Of a stretch of 64,000 bases of DNA, positions 26,519-34,922 are shown piece after piece. The translations under genes and the position numbers were made by a program. The number at the start of each line of letters is the position of its first letter. The first letter of the stretch is position 1. The DNA comes from Anaerocolumna sp. AGMB13025. GTDB taxonomy: Bacteria > Bacillota > Clostridia > Lachnospirales > Lachnospiraceae. Location: contig NZ_CP121445.1 of the NCBI RefSeq assembly GCF_029689925.1, positions 6,010,501-6,074,500 of the forward strand. The letters run 5' to 3'. The notes under the pieces are model-generated. The model was given only the letters and a program-made list of their open reading frames with translations. It had not been told where the DNA came from and ran no database searches.

Positions 26519-26880
26519 TTATATTTTATCTTCATTTATCTTTATATCAAATGTCATCTCTTCCACAATCTTTATGCATTCGTCCACATGCCGCTTAATA
26601 TCATCGCTCCAAAACCTAACAAACGTCCACCCTTCAAATAAAATTCTTTTGTTGACCTTATCATCTCATTCTCTATATCGAGAAATCTTGCTAATCCAGC
26701 ACTCGCCATTATTACGCTTTTCTAATCTAGATTTCAATACTTCCCAGTCTTTTCCATGAAAAAATTCTCCATCACAGAATATTGCTATACTGTATTTTTT
26801 GAGTACAACATCTGGCTTCCCATAAAAAACTTTGCAGTTTTTTCTGTACCAGTATCCCTTATGCAATAATGCTTTATGAA
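26519..26880 (-). pseudogene. Vsr-type mismatch endonuclease, 5'-truncated and frameshifted
   Basis: The first frame reads KALLHKGYWYRKNC ... GKPDVVLKKY ... FCDGEFFHGKDW, the catalytic core of very-short-patch repair endonucleases, then stops after ISRYRE. One base away, another frame continues with DKVNKRILFEGWTFVRFWSDDIKRHVDEC, the normal Vsr C-terminus, to 26519. The N-terminal 25-40 residues are missing and an in-frame stop lies just upstream. Vsr normally repairs T:G mismatches from deaminated 5-methylcytosine beside a Dcm-type enzyme, whose relic is adjacent. Confidence 0.85.
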
Positions 26881-26907
26881 GCTATTATTAATTATAAATC
26901 GAATTTC

Positions 26908-27202
26908 TCACCTTTTGTAATAACAAACATAATTCTTATTTGCATTTGAAAATCCCTGACAAGGTGGACCGCCTATAATAATGTCTATCTTAGGCAAACC
27001 TCCTAATTCTTCTTTAATTTGTTTTTCATCCATTGACGATATATCAACACATATTGCTTTTGATTTTTAAATGTTCCCTATATGTCTTTATGGCTGACTC
27101 CTTAAAATCAATACCCGCAACTGGAATAAATCCTGCTTGTTCAAAGCCTAAACTCAATCCACCACATCCACAAAACAAATCTATAAATCTAATTTTTTTC
27201 AC
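26908..27202 (-). pseudogene. 5' fragment of a C5-cytosine methyltransferase
   Basis: A GTG start with AAGGAGC begins KKIRFIDLFCGCGGLSLGFEQAGF (motif I). After about 50 codons a frameshift occurs, and the other frame carries DIIIGGPPCQGFSNANK (motif IV with the catalytic Cys). The sequence then leaves the family and stops at 26908. All later motifs are gone, so the gene is inactive. The break point adjoins the truncated start of the Vsr relic, so one deletion probably removed the methylase 3' part and the Vsr 5' end. Confidence 0.88.
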
Positions 27203-27226
27203 TGAAATTGCTCCTTGTAATTAATT

Positions 27227-27412
27227 CTATAATGCACTCTTCCCAGTCTTCACCCAGTCATCCACCTCAGAAAATTTGAATTTCCAAAGCCTTCCTACCT
27301 TATGTGCTGGTATTGCACCTTTTTTTATCCAGCTTCTTATAGTGTCTTTGGTCACTCCCAGATAATCTGCTGTCTCTTCTAAACTTGACCATTTTTCAGT
27401 AACTTCTGACAT
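27227..27412 (-). CDS. Excisionase-like helix-turn-helix protein
   Basis: The 61-residue protein is a single MerR/Xis-type winged helix: SSLEETADYLGVTKDTIRSWIKKGAIPAHKVGRLWKFKFSEVDDWVKTG. Such proteins act as excision factors or as small regulators in front of methylase or restriction genes. It ends 24 bases before the broken methyltransferase start on the same strand, fitting a regulator of that operon; the nearby integrase relic fits the excisionase reading. It is intact. Confidence 0.75.
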   Translation of the reverse strand: MSEVTEKWSSLEETADYLGVTKDTIRSWIKKGAIPAHKVGRLWKFKFSEVDDWVKTGKSAL

Positions 27413-27547
27413 TGCTTTTCCTCCATTTTTTGATACTAAGTATAGTTACCCTAATTTAAAATTATACATAATAAAATGTGAAATAACAACCGATATTTTA
27501 CTTGTTAAGTATGATTTAATGGTATTTATTTTTTCATAAATTTAATA

Positions 27548-28287
27548 ATGACCAGCCAACGCACACCTGAATTTCTTGCTTTTCGAGACGCAATCAAGGA
27601 TAACCTGTATCGTATATGTGTTTTGAAATTTTATATTGGACAGGTATCCGAGAAGGTGAATTGCTAGCTCTGACAGCGGAAGATATTAATCTTACCGAAA
27701 AGAATATTCGTGTCAATAAGACCTACTCCCGAAGCAAAGGAAAAGATGTTATTACTACTCCAAAGACCAAGAAAAGCAAGCGCACCGTTCCTATTCCAGA
27801 CTTTCTATTTCAAGAAGTAAAGGATTATATAGACAGACAATATATGCTTGATCCAAAGAGCAGATTATTTCCTTTCACCAAATCATTTCTTGCACATGAA
27901 ATGAAACGAGGCACCAAAGCCTCTGGAGTAAAGAAAATACGAATTCATGACGTAAGACACTCGCACGTTTCCCTTCTTATCAATGAGGGCTACGATGCAA
28001 TTGTGATTGCTGACAGACTGGGACATGAGAAAGTATCCACAACGTTAAACACTTACTCGCACATGTTTCCACACAAACAGAAAGAATTGGTTGATAATCT
28101 TCAAAATCTTGGTGAGAAAGCAATTCCTACACCACCTTCTCCAGATAATATCTTTTCACTGGACATTTTTGAAGATACTATGGAAGACACAGCAGCAGCT
28201 AATTTTCCACCAACACCAATTGGTCCTGTTCCAAAAGAAAAGGCACCCGGAAAAATAATCCAAATGCCAATTCGAAACATTGTTTAA
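27548..28287 (+). pseudogene. Tyrosine recombinase (integrase), 5'-truncated and frameshifted
   Basis: The 223-codon open part (27616-28287) carries the catalytic domain: Arg in TGIREGELLAL, HDVRHSH, LGHEKVSTTLNTYSHM with His and the nucleophile Tyr. About 20 codons upstream in another frame (TPEFLAFRDAIKDN) match the normal preceding segment, showing a frameshift near 27610. The arm-binding N-terminus is absent. The C-terminal tail is Pro-rich. It points toward the 3' end of guaA, a well-known integration site for genomic islands, and is the probable former integrase of this one. Confidence 0.85.
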
Positions 28288-28387
28288 TATCAACTTTAAT
28301 AACAGCCATGCTGTAAAATCATGCGCTGTATTGTCACTAAATTCTACTATAAGCCACATAATAACTAAGAAAAAGGATAGTTGCGGT

Positions 28388-28409
28388 TAGTAGCAGAGTA
28401 GTAGCAGAG
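28388..28409. repeat. Right direct repeat of the guaA island
   Basis: The 22-nt block of two AGTAGCAGA units matches 18591-18612 at 20 positions and lies just beyond the guaA terminator. The distance between the two copies is about 9.8 kb. Confidence 0.5.
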
Positions 28410-28410
28410 A

Positions 28411-28452
28411 CAAAAGAAAAGTCCAGGAACGCCCTATTTTATAAGGCTTCCC
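28411..28452 (-). terminator. guaA terminator
   Basis: On the minus strand GGAAGCC pairs with GGCGTTCC with one bulge around an AT-rich loop, then TGGACTTTTCTTTTG follows. It begins 14 bases after the guaA stop codon. Confidence 0.65.
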
Positions 28453-28465
28453 AGACTCATCGCTA

Positions 28466-30001
28466 CTATTCAAACTCTATCGTAGCCGGTGGCTTACCCG
28501 TACAGTCATAGAGCACTCTATTAATATGTTTCACTTCATTTACAATTCGAGATGACACCTTCCCAATAACTTCCCAAGGCAGTTCCGCAGCTTCCGCTGT
28601 CATGAAATCCGAGGTAGTTACGGCACGAAGAGCCACTGCATAATCATAGGTTCTCTCATCTCCCATAACACCAACGGAGCGCATGTTAGTAAGGGCAGCG
28701 AAATATTGTCCTATGGATCTGTCCAATCCGGCTTTTGCAATTTCTTCGCGGTAAATGTAATCTGCTTCCTGTAATATCTTAATCTTTTCTTCTGTTACAT
28801 CTCCGATGATACGGATGGCAAGTCCTGGTCCCGGGAATGGCTGTCTAAAGACCAGGTTTTCAGGAATTCCAAGTTCCAAACCTGCTTTTCGTACTTCATC
28901 CTTAAACAGGTTGCGAAGAGGTTCTATTATCTCTTTAAAATCCACATAATCGGGTAGTCCACCTACATTATGATGACTTTTAATCACTGCTGATTTGCCA
29001 AGACCACTCTCAATTACGTCAGGATATATCGTTCCCTGAACCAGGAAGTCCACGGTTCCAATCTTCTTCGCTTCTTCTTCAAATACACGAATGAACTCTT
29101 CACCGATGATTTTTCTCTTAGTCTCAGGCTCGGACACACCTGCTAATTTATCATAAAATCTCTGCTGAACATTTACACGGATAAAGTTCACATCAAACTG
29201 CTCTGTAAATATCTTCTCAACTTCGTCACCTTCGTTTTTACGAAGCAGACCGTGGTCAACGAAAATACAGGTTAATTGCTTTCCAACAGCCTTACTAATC
29301 ATTACTGCAGCTACAGAGGAATCTACTCCGCCGGATAAGGCGCATAATACTTTTTTATCACCGATCTTTTCTTTTAACGCTTTTATGGATTCTTCCGCAA
29401 AGGAATCCATCTTCCAGTCTCCGGCACAGTTACATACCTTATAAAGGAAGTTGTGAAGCATTTTGGTTCCTTCCTGGGTATGGACAACTTCCGGATGGAA
29501 TTGTACACCATATAAATTCTGTGAAGGCTTTTCTAAGCCGGCTACCGGGCAGGAATCGGAATGGGCAGATACAGTAAAGCCCTCGGGTAATACTTCAACG
29601 TAATCGGTATGGCTCATCCAGCAGATCAAGCTTTCCATTACATCTTCAAATAATTTTGAATTTTTATTCACCTTTACTTCTGTCTTACCATATTCTCTGA
29701 CAGGAGCTTTGGAAACCTTACCGCCAAGTAAATACGTCATTAACTGGCAGCCATAGCAGATTCCCAGAACCGGAATACCTAATTCAAATATTTCTTTATC
29801 GCAGGTTGGAGAGTCTTCTGCATAGACACTGGCCGGCCCACCGGTAAATATGATACCCTTGGGATTTATTTCTTTTATTCTTTCAAGACTTGTGTTGTAA
29901 GGCAATACCTCGCAATATACATTACATTCCCTTACTCTTCTGGCTATCAGCTGATTGTACTGACCTCCAAAATCCAAGACAATTACTATTTCCTTATCCA
30001 C
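28466..30001 (-). CDS. guaA: GMP synthase (glutamine-hydrolysing)
   Basis: The 511-residue enzyme converts XMP to GMP using glutamine and ATP. The N-terminal class I glutamine amidotransferase domain has the nucleophile Cys in GICYGCQLM and the His-Glu pair in VQFHPEV. The PP-loop ATP pyrophosphatase follows (LSGGVDSSVAA, about residue 225). The C-terminal dimerisation domain ends ...CTGKPPATIEFE, as in all GuaA. The start is GTG behind GGAGGAAAAACGA. Its 3' end abuts the mobile island but the protein is full length, so integration did not damage it. Confidence 0.97.
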   Translation of the reverse strand: MDKEIVIVLDFGGQYNQLIARRVRECNVYCEVLPYNTSLERIKEINPKGIIFTGGPASVYAEDSPTCDKEIFELGIPVLGICYGCQLMTYLLGGKVSKAPVREYGKTEVKVNKNSKLFEDVMESLICWMSHTDYVEVLPEGFTVSAHSDSCPVAGLEKPSQNLYGVQFHPEVVHTQEGTKMLHNFLYKVCNCAGDWKMDSFAEESIKALKEKIGDKKVLCALSGGVDSSVAAVMISKAVGKQLTCIFVDHGLLRKNEGDEVEKIFTEQFDVNFIRVNVQQRFYDKLAGVSEPETKRKIIGEEFIRVFEEEAKKIGTVDFLVQGTIYPDVIESGLGKSAVIKSHHNVGGLPDYVDFKEIIEPLRNLFKDEVRKAGLELGIPENLVFRQPFPGPGLAIRIIGDVTEEKIKILQEADYIYREEIAKAGLDRSIGQYFAALTNMRSVGVMGDERTYDYAVALRAVTTSDFMTAEAAELPWEVIGKVSSRIVNEVKHINRVLYDCTGKPPATIEFE

Positions 30002-30274
30002 TCGTTTTTCCTCCTACTAGACTATGATTATCTGGTATCTTGTCAATTTAAACATATAGCCTATTTTACAACATTTTTTTCGTGAACACCAGTACAAAAT
30101 ATTTCATTATTATATTAAAATCTGTGCAACTTATCTATAAAGGCAATTTGAAAAAGTTTTATTTTAAGCTGTATCCTATTTTATGGAGTCTTTAGGATAA
30201 ATCCCTGTAAATTTAATTGTAAATCAATTGAAACTTAATAGAATTAAGACCTGTAAATAAAATGGATTACACCC

Positions 30275-30303
30275 TTGAACACACGTTCTTTCTATAGTAT
30301 AAT
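30275..30303 (+). promoter_or_regulatory. Sigma-A-type promoter in the guaA/glyoxalase intergenic region
   Basis: TTGAAC (30275-30280) and TATAAT (30298-30303) are separated by exactly 17 bases. It faces the glyoxalase-like gene about 420 bases away, so the transcript would carry a long leader including the 13-nt minisatellite. No other gene on the plus strand is nearby. I saw no purine riboswitch in 30002-30721 on either strand. Confidence 0.6.
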
Positions 30304-30435
30304 AAATCAAAGCATAATGTTCTTTTAAACGCTAAGCGACGACTAACATCGGTATCCTATGCATTAATAAGTTTATAACTTTATGTCCTCATTCCATATA
30401 CCTTTTTTTGAATTTGAACTAATACAGCTCAAATT

Positions 30436-30590
30436 TTAAACTTGGAATTTGAACTCGAATTTTAAACTCGGATTTTGAACTCGAATCTTGAACGCGAATA
30501 TTGAACTCGAATTTTGAACTCGAATCTTGACCTCGGATTTTGAACTCGAATCTTGAACGCGAATCTTGACCTCGAATTTTGAATTCGAAC
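30436..30590. repeat. Minisatellite, 13-nt unit, upstream of the glyoxalase-like gene
   Basis: At least eleven consecutive 13-nt units with consensus TTGAACTCGAATY occupy 30449-30590, with degenerate units before them. Units differ at one to three positions. It lies within the predicted leader of the plus-strand gene at 30722. Confidence 0.9.
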
Positions 30591-30721
30591 TATATATCTT
30601 AGATTACAAATGAAATCATCAATATAACTCAAATTTTGAAACTCATACTTTATATTACATTATGAACCCAAATTACAATCTAATACAAAATACAAAACTA
30701 ATAGAAAGAGGTAACTAAGAG

Positions 30722-31075
30722 ATGATTTTAGGAGAAGTATGTTTAGGAACAAATGATGTAATCAGATTGGCTGATTTTTACAGAAAAATATTATATATCA
30801 GTTCTGATTGTAAAGACGAAGTACATCAATTCATAATTACCGAGGGGACCACCTTAACAGTTTATAATGACGGGACAATTAAAAATAATCCAAGTCCGAA
30901 TATCAGCCTGGCCTTTACTGTGGATGACGTAGATATAGAGTATGAGCGTTTCATAAAACTTGAAATTCCCATTCTAGATGGACCTACATTACAGCCTTGG
31001 GGCGCCAAGAACATGCATTTTAAAGATCCGGACGGTAATGATATATATTTTAGGAGTTTTCCTGAGCAAAAGTAA
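30722..31075 (+). CDS. VOC (glyoxalase/bleomycin-resistance) family protein
   Basis: The 117-residue protein has the paired beta-alpha-beta-beta-beta modules of the vicinal oxygen chelate fold: GTNDVIRLADFYRKIL at the start, NISLAFTVDDVDIEYERFIKLEIPIL in the middle, and HFKDPDGNDIYFRSF with a metal-binding-type Asp/Glu region at the end. Proteins of this size may be dioxygenase-like enzymes or binding proteins; the function is unknown. AGAAAGAGG lies upstream of the ATG. A strong terminator follows, so it is monocistronic, expressed through a leader that contains the 13-nt repeats. Confidence 0.82.
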   Translation: MILGEVCLGTNDVIRLADFYRKILYISSDCKDEVHQFIITEGTTLTVYNDGTIKNNPSPNISLAFTVDDVDIEYERFIKLEIPILDGPTLQPWGAKNMHFKDPDGNDIYFRSFPEQK

Positions 31076-31158
31076 ATTAAGAAACGCTTTTCATTAGAAT
31101 GTTCAGATTTAATAATTTACATAACATTTTATTATGGAATATTAAAATAAAAATTTAA

Positions 31159-31223
31159 GAGGGTAAGATACCAATGTCATCTTAACTTAATGACATTGGT
31201 ATCTTACTGCCCCTCTTTTTTTT
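31159..31223 (+). terminator. Strong bidirectional terminator
   Basis: GTAAGATACCAATGTCAT pairs perfectly with its complement (18 bp), extended by GAGGG/CCCTC, followed by eight T on the plus strand. It lies between the convergent glyoxalase-like and nucleotidase genes. On the minus strand TTTTTATTTT follows after a few bases, so it can serve both. Confidence 0.9.
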
Positions 31224-31256
31224 GCCCATATATTATTTATTTTTTATCAAATATAG

Positions 31257-31838
31257 TCAATTAAGTTCATCCAAAGTTTTATAATAAGAAGGCAGAAACT
31301 CTTCCATAAATATCTCCACTTCCTTAAGTTCCATCTCCCTTAATGTCTCTGTTAAACTTAGCTTTGCACTGGAAAACTCCGTATTACCTGCATTTTCTTC
31401 CTGTATGCATTTTATGAGTGCCGAGAGTTTATCTGCAGCTTTCAGTAGTTTCCAAAGATATTCCTCCCCTTCCATTTGAAAAAAGATGGATTGATAGGAA
31501 TCCCTCATATCTTCCGGCAGCATGTCAACTAAACGTCTGGCTGCTATTTTTTCTATGTCTTTAAAGGCAGCCTGAATCTCTTTATTATAATATTTAACCG
31601 GAGTTGGCATATCTCCGGTTATAATCTCAGTAGAGTCATGATAAAGACCAATTAGAGCAGCTTTTTCTGCATTCAAAGTATTACCCAGGCGTTTATTGCT
31701 GATAACAGCCAGTGCATGGGCTAACATGCTTACCTCCAGGGAATGTTCGGATATATTCTCTGTCTGTGAGTTTCGCATGAGTGCCCATCGTTCTATATAT
31801 TTCATTCGTGACATCATAGCAAAGAAATGGCTGTCCAT
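31257..31838 (-). CDS. YfbR-like 5'-deoxynucleotidase (HD domain)
   Basis: The 193-residue protein matches the YfbR family of HD-domain 5'-nucleotidases that dephosphorylate deoxynucleoside monophosphates. Metal ligands are visible in SEHSLEVSMLAH (His) and LIGLYHDSTEIITGDMPTPVKY (the HD pair), with a later Asp in LLKAADKLSALIKC. The family usual length is about 200 residues, so it is complete. It is transcribed away from uvrA with a 157-base gap and ends at the bidirectional terminator. Confidence 0.88.
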   Translation of the reverse strand: MDSHFFAMMSRMKYIERWALMRNSQTENISEHSLEVSMLAHALAVISNKRLGNTLNAEKAALIGLYHDSTEIITGDMPTPVKYYNKEIQAAFKDIEKIAARRLVDMLPEDMRDSYQSIFFQMEGEEYLWKLLKAADKLSALIKCIQEENAGNTEFSSAKLSLTETLREMELKEVEIFMEEFLPSYYKTLDELN

Positions 31839-31995
31839 ATATACTCCAATCTCGAAGCGATTAAAACTTAACTATAGTATCACCTCTGCTGTATTACATA
31901 CTTTTTAGTTGTATCATACTTTTTTACTATTATATAGCCTACAATAAGTATAATAACGTTTGCTTATATTTTTTCTATTACATAGTTTAATACTA

Positions 31996-34857
31996 CTATA
32001 TTACCTTTAAGTTATCCTTCTGATAATCCTCCAGCTGTCTTTTTACATAAATACCGGTATAGGAATTCTTGTTCTCAGCAATTTCTTCTGGTGTTCCCTT
32101 AGCGATGACAGTACCACCCTTATCTCCGCCTTCCGGTCCCATATCGATAATATAATCCGCTGTCTTAATTACATCTAAGTTGTGTTCGATTACAACCACT
32201 GAATTGCCGCCCTCAGAAAGCCTTCTTAAGATTTCAATTAATTTGTGGACATCTGCAAAATGGAGTCCGGTTGTCGGTTCATCCAAAATGTATATCGTCT
32301 TACCGGTACTGCGCTTGCTAAGTTCCGTTGCCAGTTTGATTCTTTGGGCTTCCCCGCCGGAGAGTGTAGTGGATGGCTGTCCAAGTCGGATATAAGACAA
32401 ACCTACGTCATATAAGGTTTCAATCTTTCGCCGGATGGAAGGCATATTCTCAAAGAACTTCATGGCCTCTTCCACCGTCATATCAAGCACATCGTATATA
32501 TTCTTTCCCTTATATCTTACTTCCAGGGTTTCACGGTTATAGCGTTTTCCGCCGCAGACTTCACAAGGTACATAGACATCCGGTAAAAAGTTCATCTCAA
32601 TTTTTATAATTCCGTCACCGCTGCAGGCTTCACAGCGTCCGCCTTTTACATTAAAGCTGAAGCGACCTTTTGAGTAACCTTTCATCTTAGCATCCGGTGT
32701 AGCAGAGAATAAGTCCCTGATCTGGTCAAATACACCGGTATAGGTTGCAGGGTTTGATCTGGGTGTTCTTCCAATCGGTGACTGGTCAATATTAATTACT
32801 TTATCCAGTCTATCCAGTCCAATCATATCCTCATGCTTGCCCGGAATACAACGGGCCCGGTTAAGATCCCTTGCCAGACGCTTATACAATATCTCCGTAA
32901 CCAGAGAGCTCTTACCGGAACCGGATACTCCGGTTATACAGGTCATTATTCCAAGTGGGATATCCACTGTAACATTCTTTAAATTATTCTCCTTGGCACC
33001 TTTAATCGTTATATATCCGCTTGGTTGTCTTCTAATCTCCGGAATGGGAATCTTTATCCTTCCGCTCAGATATGCTCCGGTTATGGATTCTTCCACTTTC
33101 ATGATTTCTTCCGCCGTACCGGCAGCAATCACTTCTCCACCGTGCTCTCCTGCTCCTGGTCCGATATCGATTATATAATCTGCCGCAAACATGGTATCTT
33201 CGTCATGCTCAACCACAATTAAGGTATTGCCGAGTTCTTTTAAGTTTTTGAGAGTCTTTAAAAGCTTATCATTGTCTCTTTGATGAAGACCGATACTTGG
33301 TTCATCCAGAATATAAGCAACACCTACCAGACCTGATCCAATCTGGGTCGCCAGTCGGATTCTCTGAGCTTCACCACCGGATAAGGAGCCGGTAGCTCTA
33401 GATAAGGATAAGTAGTCAAGACCAACATCCATTAAGAAGCCTACTCTTGCCCGGATTTCCTTAAGTACCAGTTCTCCGATTTTAAGCTGGGTCGGCGTAA
33501 GTTCTAACTTACTCATGAAGTCACTTAAATCACGGATGGAGTATTCCGTTACATCCGAGATATTTTTATTATTAATGGTAACCGCCAGGGATTCCTTCTT
33601 TAAACGCTTACCACCGCATTCTTTACAAGGTGTGGTTCTCATGAAACTTTCATATTCCTGTCTGGTGGATTCTGAGGCGGTTTCCCGGTAGCGTCTTTCC
33701 ACGTTACGGATCAGACCTTCAAACGCTACGTCATATACCCCTTCACCACGTTGTCCCTTATAATGAACCTTTACAGATCTGCCATCGGTGCCGTGCATTA
33801 TGACATATTTGATTTTCTCCGGTAAATCTTTATATGGTGTATATAGATCAAACTTATATTCCTTCGCCAGTGCTTCCAGGGTGCATCTGGTATAACTGGA
33901 TTTATCAACTGCCGACTGCCAGCCTAATACAGCAATGGCACCTTCTGCCAGACTCAGGGAATGGTCAGGTATTATAAGTTCTTCTGCAAATTCCATCTTA
34001 AAGCCGATACCATGGCACTCCGGGCAGGCTCCAAAAGGATTATTAAAGGAAAAGCTCCTTGGTTCAATTTCATCAATACTGATACCGCAGTCCGGGCAGG
34101 CAAAGTTCTGACTAAAGGTTAAAGGTGCTTTATCCTGAACATCTACAAGCAACAGACCTTCTGCCAGTTTCAGGGAACTTTCGATAGAATCGGATAGCCT
34201 CTTTTCTATTCCTTCTTTTACAATCAGACGGTCTACAATGATTTCTATGTTATGTTTGATATTTTTTTCTAATTTAATCTCTTCGGATAATTCATAAAGG
34301 TGACCATCTACCATAACACGGACATATCCGCTTTTCTTGGCCTGTTCAAATAATTTAACATGTTCACCTTTTCTGCCTCTTACTACCGGAGCCAGCAGCT
34401 GAATCCTGCTGCCGCTTTCAAGACGCATTATTTCGTCCACCATCTGGTCAACAGTCTGTTTCTTTATCTCCTTACCGCATTTGGGGCAGTGGGGCGTACC
34501 GACTCTGGCATATAATAAACGAAAATAATCATAAATCTCCGTTACGGTTCCAACCGTGGAACGGGGATTTCGGTTAGTAGATTTCTGATCTATGGATATA
34601 GCAGGGGACAGACCTTCAATGCTTTCCACATTCGGTTTTTCCATCTGTCCTAAAAACTGCCTGGCATAGGAAGATAAGGATTCCATATATCTTCTTTGTC
34701 CTTCTGCATAGATTGTATCAAACGCCAAAGAGGACTTACCAGAACCGCTTAGCCCCGTCAGGACAACGAATTCATCCCGAGGTATATTCACACTGATATT
34801 CTTAAGGTTATGTTCCTTTGCCCCTCTGATTTTAATATAATGTTTCTTTTCAGCCAT
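31996..34857 (-). CDS. uvrA: Excinuclease ABC subunit A
   Basis: The 953-residue ATPase is the damage-sensing subunit of nucleotide excision repair. The first Walker A is GLSGSGKSSLAFDT and the second GVSGSGKSSLVTE; both ABC signatures are present (SGGEAQRIRLATQIGSG, SGGEAQRIKLATELSKRS). Zinc fingers are visible as CPKCGKEIKK, CPDCG...CPECHG and CEACSGDG...CEVCGGK. The start is the ATG at 34855-34857 (AGGTG upstream), not the TTG seven codons earlier. It follows uvrB by 65 bases on the same strand and the two are probably one transcript. Confidence 0.97.
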   Translation of the reverse strand: MAEKKHYIKIRGAKEHNLKNISVNIPRDEFVVLTGLSGSGKSSLAFDTIYAEGQRRYMESLSSYARQFLGQMEKPNVESIEGLSPAISIDQKSTNRNPRSTVGTVTEIYDYFRLLYARVGTPHCPKCGKEIKKQTVDQMVDEIMRLESGSRIQLLAPVVRGRKGEHVKLFEQAKKSGYVRVMVDGHLYELSEEIKLEKNIKHNIEIIVDRLIVKEGIEKRLSDSIESSLKLAEGLLLVDVQDKAPLTFSQNFACPDCGISIDEIEPRSFSFNNPFGACPECHGIGFKMEFAEELIIPDHSLSLAEGAIAVLGWQSAVDKSSYTRCTLEALAKEYKFDLYTPYKDLPEKIKYVIMHGTDGRSVKVHYKGQRGEGVYDVAFEGLIRNVERRYRETASESTRQEYESFMRTTPCKECGGKRLKKESLAVTINNKNISDVTEYSIRDLSDFMSKLELTPTQLKIGELVLKEIRARVGFLMDVGLDYLSLSRATGSLSGGEAQRIRLATQIGSGLVGVAYILDEPSIGLHQRDNDKLLKTLKNLKELGNTLIVVEHDEDTMFAADYIIDIGPGAGEHGGEVIAAGTAEEIMKVEESITGAYLSGRIKIPIPEIRRQPSGYITIKGAKENNLKNVTVDIPLGIMTCITGVSGSGKSSLVTEILYKRLARDLNRARCIPGKHEDMIGLDRLDKVINIDQSPIGRTPRSNPATYTGVFDQIRDLFSATPDAKMKGYSKGRFSFNVKGGRCEACSGDGIIKIEMNFLPDVYVPCEVCGGKRYNRETLEVRYKGKNIYDVLDMTVEEAMKFFENMPSIRRKIETLYDVGLSYIRLGQPSTTLSGGEAQRIKLATELSKRSTGKTIYILDEPTTGLHFADVHKLIEILRRLSEGGNSVVVIEHNLDVIKTADYIIDMGPEGGDKGGTVIAKGTPEEIAENKNSYTGIYVKRQLEDYQKDNLKVI

Positions 34858-34922
34858 TTTAACACCTGTACCTTTCAATAACTAACCTGCTTAAGCTCCA
34901 TAGCTTTCGTAATTACCTGGTC

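Noticed and set aside
30002..30721. Purine riboswitch upstream of guaA
   Set aside because: I looked for the conserved TATA...GTCTCTAC-type core on the minus strand and did not see it.
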